Origin: Alphaproteobacteria bacterium
GTDB taxonomy: Bacteria > Pseudomonadota > Alphaproteobacteria > JAJTHO01
Assembly: GCA_021297975.1 (NCBI GenBank)
Contig: JAJTHO010000054.1
Location: forward strand, 1-25,212
DNA: 25,212 nucleotides
Reading direction: 5' to 3'
The translations under genes and the position numbers were made by a program. The notes below the pieces were generated by a model that was not told the origin of the DNA, made no database searches, and saw only the letters and a program-made list of their open reading frames with translations. Positions within the stretch are counted from its first letter, which is position 1; each line of letters begins with the position of its first letter. Of the stretch, positions 6,998 through 14,411 are shown in pieces.

Positions 6998-7813
6998 ATG
7001 CTGAAATTGGGAAAAGAAAAAGATTCCGTTGAGTATTGGGAAAACGTTGGTGATGCCTACACCAGCGCGCTTGTGGGCGATTACCATGGCCACCGTCTCG
7101 GCGTTATTGATGCGCTTATTCCGCAAAGCTTGTATCAACCAGGCAGCGTAATTTTTGACTTTGGCTGCGGCAATGCCGTTCATTTTGAACAATTCCTTAA
7201 AAGCGGCGCAGTTATCACCGGGATTGATATTTCCGATGTGATGATTGGCTTGGCGCATGAGAATTTAACAGCCAATAAACGCGATACCAGCCTCGCGCAG
7301 CTTGCGGATGTGAACGCCATGAAAGCCATTCCTACTGCCTCGCAAGACGCAGTACTAAGCTTCAACGTCCTCGCCTATCTTAACAACGATGAGGAAAAAA
7401 CCTTTTATCAAGAAACGCAGCGCATTCTAAAACCCGGCGGCCAGCTCATCGTTACCCATTCGAATGAGCTGTTCGATATGTTTAGCCTTAACCGCTATAC
7501 ACTTGAATTCTTTAAAAAGAACTTCCTACAAGGCGGCGATAGCATCGAAAAATTGCTGAAAAACGCAAACCTTCCAGAAAAATATGAAACCTATAACGTG
7601 CGCGAAAACCCACTAAGTTATAAACACAAACTGGCTGCGTATGGTTTGAGTGAAATTCAACAGGAATTCATCAACAAACATAATGCGCCACCTGCTTTGC
7701 TAAATGGCAAGGATTACCCGGATACGCTGCGTGTTTCCGCACAGGAAAAATGGAAACTGATGTTCTCGTGCAGCACCTATGGTTCACGTGCTGTGAAAAT
7801 TGCTGCGGTATAG
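6998..7813 (+). CDS. Class I SAM-dependent methyltransferase
   Basis: The 271-residue protein has a Rossmann methyltransferase core: FDFGCGNAVHF at 53-63 is motif I, the acidic residue Asp77 follows in ITGIDISD, SFNVLAYL is at about 121-128, and RILKPGGQLIV at 142-152 is the usual post-motif III region. The first 30 residues contain YWENVGDAYTS, typical of small-molecule methyltransferases. The C-terminal 110 residues are helical-looking and could shape the acceptor pocket. It has no zinc ribbon, unlike the methyltransferase at 4302, so the locus has two dissimilar methyltransferases. The following oxygenase gene starts 12 bases after its stop, suggesting co-expression. A sugar O- or N-methyltransferase role is inferred from context only. 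Confidence 0.78.
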   Translation: MLKLGKEKDSVEYWENVGDAYTSALVGDYHGHRLGVIDALIPQSLYQPGSVIFDFGCGNAVHFEQFLKSGAVITGIDISDVMIGLAHENLTANKRDTSLAQLADVNAMKAIPTASQDAVLSFNVLAYLNNDEEKTFYQETQRILKPGGQLIVTHSNELFDMFSLNRYTLEFFKKNFLQGGDSIEKLLKNANLPEKYETYNVRENPLSYKHKLAAYGLSEIQQEFINKHNAPPALLNGKDYPDTLRVSAQEKWKLMFSCSTYGSRAVKIAAV

Positions 7814-7825
7814 GAACAGCGCAGC

Positions 7826-8755
7826 ATGACGGCTATTGCCCTGAAACGTTTCGTACATCGAAAAATCGCTGTCGCACCGCCGCGCTCGTATTATAATATC
7901 TGCATTAACGTCCTTGGTTTCAATGCCCTGCGCACGGTAGTGTATCACCTGTCGTGGAAACTGCGTGGATTAATAGGGAACTATAAAGCAACAGACGACG
8001 ATACGCGCATGTTCGAACGCGATGGCATCATTTCGATTGAAAATTTTTTGCCCGATGAAGATTTCAAAAAGATTCGTGCTGATTTTGAGAAAACAGAGCT
8101 TAACCCTATCTATCAACAGTACTCTAACGTGCCGCAATTCGCGTATAAGAGTGTTGGGCAAATATTTCACTGCCAAAACGAGCTGCTTCATGCGTTAATC
8201 GTGAAAAATCCGCGTTTGCGAAAAATTGTAGAGTTCGGCGCACGGCGAAAAATTGGCATCTTACCAACCCTAATCTACGAACGTTTTCATGCTGACCGCG
8301 AAGAACAGCTGTTCGGGCAGTCACCCGACCGCTCGGATACGTTGCATTATGACGTCCCATTTAACAGCATGCGCGCCTTCCTCTATCTTGCTGATGCGGA
8401 TGAGGATAACGCGGCCTTTATTTATAGTCCCGGTACGCATAAATTTAGTTGGAAGCGCGTGCGTTTTGAGTGCTACGATTCGATAAAACAAGCGCTTAAG
8501 CGTGCCGCTGCGCCGAATTCAAGAATCGAAGAGATCGACGAAGATTTGTTGGCCGATATCGGCCACAATCCAAAATCGATGGTGGGCAAAGCCAACACCT
8601 TGGTTATTTTTAACGCCATGGGCATGCACAAGCGCGGTAAGTTTCGTAAGTTCACAGCACGCGAATCGCTGCTTATTTGCTATCGCGGGCTTGATACACC
8701 GTGGAATTTTTTGTTTCGGTTGCCCTTTTTACGCAACTATTTAAAAGTTGGCTGA
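7826..8755 (+). CDS. Phytanoyl-CoA dioxygenase (PhyH)-like Fe(II)/2-oxoglutarate oxygenase
   Basis: The 309-residue protein contains FERDGIISIENFLPDEDF at about 63-80, the usual N-terminal strand and helix of PhyH-family enzymes. The facial triad is His174 and Asp176 (LHYDVPF) with distal His268 (AMGMHKRG), and Arg279 is a candidate for binding the 2-oxoglutarate carboxylate. YSPGTHKFSWKR at about 200-211 is the conserved loop after the jelly-roll turn. All residues needed for iron binding are present, so it should be active. PhyH relatives occur in polysaccharide clusters, where substrates are mostly unknown; hydroxylation of a sugar or of an acyl substituent is the likely chemistry. It sits between the methyltransferase and pseB. 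A second, divergent oxygenase lies at 21452-22282. Confidence 0.75.
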   Translation: MTAIALKRFVHRKIAVAPPRSYYNICINVLGFNALRTVVYHLSWKLRGLIGNYKATDDDTRMFERDGIISIENFLPDEDFKKIRADFEKTELNPIYQQYSNVPQFAYKSVGQIFHCQNELLHALIVKNPRLRKIVEFGARRKIGILPTLIYERFHADREEQLFGQSPDRSDTLHYDVPFNSMRAFLYLADADEDNAAFIYSPGTHKFSWKRVRFECYDSIKQALKRAAAPNSRIEEIDEDLLADIGHNPKSMVGKANTLVIFNAMGMHKRGKFRKFTARESLLICYRGLDTPWNFLFRLPFLRNYLKVG

Positions 8756-8806
8756 TAGCGTACCGTGAATAATGATGCAGTAAGTATAGGATAAGGAAAG
8801 AAAAGT

Positions 8807-9883
8807 ATGTTCAACAATAAAAGCATTTTGATAACCGGCGGCACCGGGTCTTTTGGACGCCGCTTTATCAGCCGTATTTTAAAAGAATATAAACCTGCCC
8901 GCCTGATTATTTTGTCACGCGACGAATACAAACAATTTGAAATGCAGCAAGAATTTCAAGGACATCCTGAGCTGCGTTTTTTCCTTGGTGATGTGCGCGA
9001 TGAAAGCCGGTTGCGCATGGCAATGCGCGGCGTAGACATTGTTATTCACGCCGCTGCTATCAAACAAGTTCCCGCCGCGGAATATAATCCGACCGAATGC
9101 ATCATGACCAATGTCAACGGCGCGATGAACGTTATCCGCGCTTCTATTGATTGCGGCATTGAAAAAGTCGTCGCCTTATCAACCGATAAGGCCGCCAACC
9201 CGATTAATCTTTACGGGGCAACGAAACTTACCTCTGATAAGCTGTTTACCGCCGCTAATAATATGTCAGGCGCAAACGGCACGCGTTTTTCCGTGGTGCG
9301 TTACGGCAATGTGATTGGCTCACGCGGCTCGGTTGTGCCGTTTTTCAATAATCTCGTTGCAGGTGGCGCAAAAGATATTCCGATTACCGACACCCGGATG
9401 ACCCGCTTCTGGATTAGCCTTGATGACGGGGTTGATCTTGTTCTCAATGGATTCAAGCGGATGCACGGCGGGGAAATTTTTGTGCCGAAAATTCCGTCTA
9501 TTCGCGTGACCGATCTTGCCGAAGCCATGGCGCCCGGCCTGCCGCATCGCATCGTGGGTATTCGTCCGGGTGAGAAGCTGCATGAGGTGATGGTTCCGGC
9601 GGAAAGCTCGTATTTATCACTTGAATTTAAAGACCATTATGTGATTCAGCCCTCGATTAATTACTTTGATTGGGATATTGATTTTTCAACCAATGTGCTG
9701 GGCGAAAAAGGTACGCTGGTTCAAGACGGCTTTGAATATGCATCCGGCACCAATCCGCATTTCCTCACTATTGATGAGATTCGCAGCGGTCTGGGAACAC
9801 CTGTTGCATCCGTTGCTATTCCAGAATATCGCGGCGCAGCAGCGAATCAACACGCCCATAAAAAAGTTGGCAACGCCGCATAA
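8807..9883 (+). CDS. pseB: UDP-N-acetylglucosamine 4,6-dehydratase (inverting), PseB
   Basis: The 358-residue protein starts FNNKSILITGGTGSFGRRF, with the NAD(P)-binding GGTGSFG at 11-17. SRDEYKQFEM (37-46), DVRDESRL, STDKAANPINLYGATK (125-140) and RYGNVIGSRGSVVPFF follow the Campylobacter PseB / Helicobacter FlaA1 pattern closely. Asp127, Lys128 and Tyr136 correspond to the catalytic Asp-Lys-Tyr of FlaA1. The enzyme removes water from UDP-GlcNAc and inverts C5 to give UDP-2-acetamido-2,6-dideoxy-beta-L-arabino-4-hexulose, the first step to pseudaminic acid. A purine-rich AAGGAA (8793-8798) precedes the ATG. It opens a run of tightly packed genes to 14411. The last 20 residues, after a PEYRGAAANQ stretch, look like an unconserved tail. 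Confidence 0.93.
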   Translation: MFNNKSILITGGTGSFGRRFISRILKEYKPARLIILSRDEYKQFEMQQEFQGHPELRFFLGDVRDESRLRMAMRGVDIVIHAAAIKQVPAAEYNPTECIMTNVNGAMNVIRASIDCGIEKVVALSTDKAANPINLYGATKLTSDKLFTAANNMSGANGTRFSVVRYGNVIGSRGSVVPFFNNLVAGGAKDIPITDTRMTRFWISLDDGVDLVLNGFKRMHGGEIFVPKIPSIRVTDLAEAMAPGLPHRIVGIRPGEKLHEVMVPAESSYLSLEFKDHYVIQPSINYFDWDIDFSTNVLGEKGTLVQDGFEYASGTNPHFLTIDEIRSGLGTPVASVAIPEYRGAAANQHAHKKVGNAA

Positions 9884-9895
9884 AGGGGAGCCGCA

Positions 9896-11092
9896 ATGTC
9901 TGTTGCCGCCAAACCGCTCTCAACACCGCCGGTAATACTGCCGATTCCCTATGGTCGTCAGGCTATTTCCGCCGCCGACATTGCCGCCGTTGTGCGCACA
10001 CTGGAATCAGATTACCTCACCCAAGGACCCGCCATTCCCGCCTTTGAAAGGGCTTTTGCGGATGCCCACGGCGCGGCGCACGCAATCGCGGTTAACAGCG
10101 CAACCGCTGCGCTGCATATCGTGTATCAGGCGCTCGGCCTAGGCAAAGGCGACACCCTATGGACTGTGCCCAACACGTTTGTCGCAACCGCCAACGCGGC
10201 GCGCTATTTGGGCGCGGACGTTGATTTTGTTGATACCGATGCCGCCACGTTTTTGATGTGCCCCAAAGACCTTGCCGCACGCTTGGAAAAAGCCAACGCC
10301 GCAGGATGCCTGCCGAAAATCATCACCCCGGTGCATTTTGCTGGGCAATCGGCGGCGATGAAGGAAATTCACACCCTCGCGCAACGTTATGGTGTTGCCG
10401 TTGTGGAAGATGCCAGCCACGCGGTCGGCGCAGAGTATAACGGCGCACCGGTTGGTTCATGCCCCTACAGCGATGCTGCCGTGTTCAGCTTTCACCCGGT
10501 AAAAATTATCACAACTGGCGAAGGCGGCATGATAACCACGCGCAATCCCGCGCTGGCGCATAAAGTAGCGAGCCTCCGCACCCACGGCATCACCAAAACA
10601 GCAGCCGAATTTGAAAACACAGCCGATGGCGGCTGGTATTATGAGATGCAGGATTTAGGGCTGAATTACCGCCTGACCGATATTCAAGCCGCGTTGGGGC
10701 TTAGCCAGTTGCAAACACTACCGGAAAATATCGCCCGTCGCCGTGCGCTTGCCCGCCGCTATCAAGCTGCGCTTAGCGGCACACCGGGGCTAACGCTGCA
10801 ACAGGCCAATCCTGATGGCGAATCGTCTTGGCATCTTTTTGTGGTACTTTTTGAAAACGCCGCAACACGCCGCCGCGCCTATGATACCTTGAAAGAAAAG
10901 GGTATTTACACGCAAGTGCATTACATGCCGGTGCATCTTCAGCCGTATTACCAGCGGCTCGGTTTTCAAAAAGGGCAATACCCTCATGCCGAAGAGTACT
11001 ATAGCCGTTGCCTTTCCCTGCCCATGTTTCACACCTTAACAGATGCGCAGCAAGACTATGTTATTACAGAGTTAAAAGGACTGTTGGCATGA
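9896..11092 (+). CDS. pseC: UDP-4-amino-4,6-dideoxy-N-acetyl-L-altrosamine transaminase, PseC
   Basis: This 398-residue protein is a DegT/DnrJ/EryC1-type PLP aminotransferase. Key landmarks are GPAIPAFERAFA at about 44-55, NSATAALHI (67-75), VVEDASHAVGAEY (169-181) with Asp172 expected to hold the PLP nitrogen, and FSFHPVKIITTGEGG (197-211) with Lys203 as the PLP lysine. Near the C-terminus, HYMPVHLQPYYQRLG is typical of PseC. It transfers an amino group from glutamate to the C4 keto product of PseB. AAGGGGAG at 9883-9890 overlaps the last base of the pseB stop codon and gives a strong ribosome site. Its TGA overlaps the ATG of the aldo/keto reductase (ATGA), indicating coupled translation. 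Confidence 0.93.
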   Translation: MSVAAKPLSTPPVILPIPYGRQAISAADIAAVVRTLESDYLTQGPAIPAFERAFADAHGAAHAIAVNSATAALHIVYQALGLGKGDTLWTVPNTFVATANAARYLGADVDFVDTDAATFLMCPKDLAARLEKANAAGCLPKIITPVHFAGQSAAMKEIHTLAQRYGVAVVEDASHAVGAEYNGAPVGSCPYSDAAVFSFHPVKIITTGEGGMITTRNPALAHKVASLRTHGITKTAAEFENTADGGWYYEMQDLGLNYRLTDIQAALGLSQLQTLPENIARRRALARRYQAALSGTPGLTLQQANPDGESSWHLFVVLFENAATRRRAYDTLKEKGIYTQVHYMPVHLQPYYQRLGFQKGQYPHAEEYYSRCLSLPMFHTLTDAQQDYVITELKGLLA

Positions 11093-11973
11093 AGCCAGCA
11101 TTGGCGCTCGGCACAGCCCAGTTCGGCCTAGCGTATGGCGCAACTAACACACATGGACAAGTATCACCAGATACTGTTGCGGCGCTGCTTAATGCCGTAA
11201 AGGGAACGGTAGCATATCTTGATACCGCACCTGCTTATGGCACCGCAGAAAGCATACTGGGTGCAACTTTATCCCCTGACCATACTTTTAAAATCATTAC
11301 AAAAATTCCTGCCGGCATAAACAGCATGTCTGTTGCCGCGACACTTGAAAAATCACTCGAATCTTTACGCGTATCACAGGTTTATGGCCTGTTACTCCAT
11401 GATACTGCCGGGCTACTCGGCGCGGATGGCGATGCACTGTGGCATGCGCTGGAGCTTGCCCAGACATCCGGCTTGGTAAAGAAAATCGGCGTATCGGTGT
11501 ATGATGCGGAAACAGCGCTGCGCCTTCTGCGCCGCTATCCAATAAAGTTGGTGCAACTCCCGTGCAGCGTTCTCGATCAACGGGCATTAACATCAGGCGC
11601 ATTGCACGCTATGGTGCAGCAAGGGGTTGAGGTGCACGCCCGCTCTATTTTTCTTCAAGGCACGCTGCTTCTGGAAAACGCCGCCGCCCTCCCGCCGCAA
11701 CTTCGCCCCCATCAACAGATATTCGACCGTTATATTGAGAAGCGCGGGGCTGCCCAGCTATCGCCGCTCTCTGCCTGTGTTGATTTTATCAAGGCACAAT
11801 CGGCCTTAGCCGCCGCCGTTATCGGCCTAACCAACCTTCAGGAATGGCAAGATTTGAAACAGCAATGGAGCACAGCCACGTCGAAACGCGACTGGACACC
11901 CTTTGCAGAAACCGGCAATACCGCCGCGCTAGACCCGCGCACATGGCCGCAACCTGTAAAAGTCGCCGCATGA
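11089..11973 (+). CDS. Aldo/keto reductase in the nonulosonate cassette
   Basis: The start is placed at the ATG in the ATGA overlap with pseC, giving 294 residues; an upstream ATG at 11008 would overlap pseC by 85 bases and add a foreign N-terminus. LALGTAQFGLAYG opens the TIM barrel. The AKR tetrad is complete: Asp45, Tyr50 (LDTAPAYG), Lys72 (ITKIP) and His104 (LLLHD). VKKIGVSVYDAE at about 127-138 and VIGLTNLQE near the end are also typical. Family members reduce a carbonyl with NAD(P)H. It is not part of the classical six-enzyme pseudaminic pathway, yet is translationally linked on both sides to pathway genes. A role in changing the stereochemistry or oxidation state of the nonulosonate or its precursor is my inference. 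Confidence 0.8.
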   Translation: MKPALALGTAQFGLAYGATNTHGQVSPDTVAALLNAVKGTVAYLDTAPAYGTAESILGATLSPDHTFKIITKIPAGINSMSVAATLEKSLESLRVSQVYGLLLHDTAGLLGADGDALWHALELAQTSGLVKKIGVSVYDAETALRLLRRYPIKLVQLPCSVLDQRALTSGALHAMVQQGVEVHARSIFLQGTLLLENAAALPPQLRPHQQIFDRYIEKRGAAQLSPLSACVDFIKAQSALAAAVIGLTNLQEWQDLKQQWSTATSKRDWTPFAETGNTAALDPRTWPQPVKVAA

Positions 11974-12701
11974 GCGCAAGCCCCGTTGTTCTCCTCTCTG
12001 GCGCGACTGGTCGCATTGGCAAAATATTAACCACAGCCCTGATACAAGAAGGCTATCTCGTCGCCGGTATCAGCCGCAAGGATGAAGAAACACCGCAGGC
12101 AGGTTATATCCCCCTCCGCGCCGATTTACACGCACCTGATGCCGCCGAATCAATCCGCGCCGCGCTGGACACACAGCAACTAAACCCGGCGCATTTCATT
12201 CATGCCGCCTGTGATCTGGAAAATATCATATCCGGCGATTCCCTGAGTATGCCCGCTGAGAATTTTCATAAGGAATTTCATATGGCTGTTGTTGCGCCGT
12301 ATGCTGTGTCGATGATGTTACTTGCACGCGGCGGACTTGAAACCATTACAAATATCAGCTCGATGTATGGCAACGTGGCGGTTAATACCGGGCTGTATGC
12401 AGAAGGGGAAACACCCTCCCGCATTCATTACAACACCGCCAAGGCCGCACAGATTCACTTCACCAAAGATTTAGCCGTGCGGCTTGCGCCAAAAGGCGTG
12501 CGTGTAAACTGCGTCTCATACGGCGGGGTTAAAGGCCGCACGCCGGATGCGTTTCAGGCGCGCTACGCCAAGCTCTGCCCGCAAGGGCGGATGCTGGATG
12601 ATGCGGATTTAGCCGAGCCGGTCTGTTTTTTGCTGCGCCCCGGCGCAAGCGGCGTGGTGGGGCATAACATCGTTGTTGATGGCGGCTGGACGGTATGGTG
12701 A
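11970..12701 (+). CDS. Short-chain dehydrogenase/reductase in the nonulosonate cassette
   Basis: ATG 11970 lies in an ATGA overlap with the aldo/keto reductase and gives 243 residues; the frame extends further upstream but only through the previous gene. SGATGRIGK at 10-18 is the cofactor loop. ITNISSMYG with Ser130/Ser131 and YNTAKAA with Tyr154 and Lys158 form the SDR catalytic triad. GHNIVVDGGWTVW at the C-terminus is the standard classical-SDR ending, so the protein is full length. It could oxidise or reduce a hydroxyl/keto position of the nonulosonate or of the UDP-sugar. Together with the AKR it forms an oxidoreductase pair that might act as an oxidation-reduction epimerisation couple. 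The substrate is unknown. Confidence 0.8.
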   Translation: MSASPVVLLSGATGRIGKILTTALIQEGYLVAGISRKDEETPQAGYIPLRADLHAPDAAESIRAALDTQQLNPAHFIHAACDLENIISGDSLSMPAENFHKEFHMAVVAPYAVSMMLLARGGLETITNISSMYGNVAVNTGLYAEGETPSRIHYNTAKAAQIHFTKDLAVRLAPKGVRVNCVSYGGVKGRTPDAFQARYAKLCPQGRMLDDADLAEPVCFLLRPGASGVVGHNIVVDGGWTVW

Positions 12702-13411
12702 ATATCCTCGCAATTATCCCCGCACGCGGCGGCTCACAGCGTATACCGGGAAAAAATCTGGCACTTATTGCTGGAAAACCTCTTGTTGAATGGACAATTA
12801 AGGCCGCACAAGACAGTGGCATGTGTGGCCGCATCCATCTCAGCACCGACGACGTGAAGATTCGCGCCGCCGCTGAAAAAGCCGGACTTCCCGTTCCGTT
12901 CTTGCGCGAGCAACATGCAGACAGCCACGCTCCCTTGGTCGATGTCTTGCTCTATGAACTAACGCGGTGCGAGGCCTATTACGGCGAACAGTATGATGCC
13001 ATACTCCTGCTGCAAGCCACCTCACCGCTGCGCAACGCGCTGCATATCCAACAAGCGGTAAAACAGTTTGAGGACACAAACGCGCCCAGCCTTATCAGTG
13101 TTCACGCGTTTCACGGCGCTAATCCCTGGTGGGCATTAACGCGTGATGATTCAGGCACCTTTCAGTTCGCACACCCAGACAAGGTAAAACAACGCTCCCA
13201 AGACCTGCCCCATTCCTATTGCCCCAATGGCGCGATTTTCATGGCGCGGCGGGATGTGTTAGAAGCACAAAAAACATTTTATGTGCCGGGCGCACAGGCC
13301 TTTATCCTGCCGTGGTATGCCGGGTTTGATATTGATGAGCCGGAAGATTTAGAGCTTATAAACCTGCTGGCGCAGCAGTATGCGCCCGCACCGCTTGCGC
13401 GTGCCAGCTAA
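12695..13411 (+). CDS. CMP-nonulosonate (acylneuraminate-type) cytidylyltransferase
   Basis: The 238-residue protein begins LAIIPARGGSQRIPGKN (residues 5-21), the CTP-binding P-loop-like motif of NeuA/PseF/LegF enzymes. LLQATSPLR at 105-113 and DIDEPEDL at 212-219 (metal-binding Asp region) complete the family signature. In the middle RSQDLPHSYCPNGAIF (167-182) resembles NeuA/LegF proteins; as I recall, PseF enzymes instead have a DAGQFYW-type sequence at this point. The enzyme activates a nine-carbon keto sugar with CTP before transfer. ATG 12695 overlaps the SDR gene by seven bases; GTG 12698 is an equally well placed alternative. The position between pse genes suggests PseF function, but the motif leaves the exact sugar open. 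Confidence 0.85.
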   Translation: MVNILAIIPARGGSQRIPGKNLALIAGKPLVEWTIKAAQDSGMCGRIHLSTDDVKIRAAAEKAGLPVPFLREQHADSHAPLVDVLLYELTRCEAYYGEQYDAILLLQATSPLRNALHIQQAVKQFEDTNAPSLISVHAFHGANPWWALTRDDSGTFQFAHPDKVKQRSQDLPHSYCPNGAIFMARRDVLEAQKTFYVPGAQAFILPWYAGFDIDEPEDLELINLLAQQYAPAPLARAS

Positions 13412-14411
13412 GCAAATCGCCGTTCGCGTTGATGCCAGCTCAACAATTGGCACAGGGCATGTGCACCGCTGCTTAACGCTCGCGCGGCTGCTGCGCGAGG
13501 CAGATTGCAATGTGACCTTTTTGATGGACACAACCCTGCCCGGCCAGATGGGCGAACGCGTCGCTAGAGAGGGCTTTGCCGTTGCTCCGCCGCTACACGC
13601 GGCAATTCCGCCGAATACCGATTGGCTGATTCTTGACCACTACACTCTTGATGCGGCATGGGAAACGCCCGCCCGCGCCTATGCCCGGCGGATTATGGTT
13701 ATTGATGATCTTGCCAATCGGCCGCACGATGCGGATATGCTGCTGGATCAGAATCTGCATGCTGCGCCGGAGGTGCGGTATAAAAACCTGACCCCGCCGG
13801 GCTGTTTGTTTCTCTGCGGCGCGGCCTATGCCCTGCTGCGGCCTGAGTTTGCCGCCACCCGCGCCGCGTCACAACAGCGGCAGTATAACGCCCCCGCAAC
13901 TCGCGCCCTGATAACCTTTGGCGGCAGTGATGCAGATAATGTGACGGGTAAGGCCGTTGCGGCGCTGCTCGGTTTACCGGGGCTGCATCTTGATGTGGTG
14001 ATGGGCGGCGGGGCGGTGCATCTTGCGGCGATTAAAAAGATTGCTGCGGCAAATCCTGCCGCTATCACGCTGCATATCGACACCCCGCATATGGCGGCGC
14101 TGATGCAAACTGCCGACATTGCCCTTGCCGCCGCCGGAACCACAACGTGGGAACGCTGCTGCTTAGGCCTGCCGTCGCTGGTGCTGGCGATTGCTGATAA
14201 TCAATTGGAACTAGGGCAGAACGTGCATGAAGCGGGCGCGCATCAGTATCTTGGTTGGCATGAAAACATAAACGAACAGGCGCTCCGCGCTGCCTTTATG
14301 GGTTACAGCGCGAATGCCGCCTTACGCGCCGCGCAGAGCAGCAAGGCGCTGTCGCTTGTGGACGGCTTGGGCGCAAACCGCGTTGCGGCGGCGCTCTTAA
14401 ACTCTCTTTAA
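13380..14411 (+). CDS. pseG: UDP-2,4-diacetamido-2,4,6-trideoxy-beta-L-altropyranose hydrolase, PseG
   Basis: The 343-residue protein shows the PseG pattern: VRVDASSTIGTGHVHRCLTL (15-34) with His27 matching the catalytic His of Campylobacter PseG, ILDHY at 84-88, VIDDLANRPHDADMLLDQN (107-125), AAYALLRPEF (148-157), and TFGGSD plus AAAGTTTWE in the MurG-like C-terminal half. It releases UDP from the diacetamido-altrose product of PseH, giving the free sugar for the NeuB-type synthase. ATG 13380 overlaps the cytidylyltransferase by 32 bases; GTG 13401 is a possible shorter start that still keeps the whole domain. No GNAT domain is fused to it, consistent with the separate GNAT at 2540. Its TAA shares a TTAA with the convergent gmd stop. 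Confidence 0.9.
   Translation: MRPHRLRVPAKQIAVRVDASSTIGTGHVHRCLTLARLLREADCNVTFLMDTTLPGQMGERVAREGFAVAPPLHAAIPPNTDWLILDHYTLDAAWETPARAYARRIMVIDDLANRPHDADMLLDQNLHAAPEVRYKNLTPPGCLFLCGAAYALLRPEFAATRAASQQRQYNAPATRALITFGGSDADNVTGKAVAALLGLPGLHLDVVMGGGAVHLAAIKKIAAANPAAITLHIDTPHMAALMQTADIALAAAGTTTWERCCLGLPSLVLAIADNQLELGQNVHEAGAHQYLGWHENINEQALRAAFMGYSANAALRAAQSSKALSLVDGLGANRVAAALLNSL

Noticed and set aside
8765..8794. Nine-codon GTG-started frame in front of pseB
   Set aside because: No ribosome site and no overlap with the pseB start, unlike the leader at 3060.
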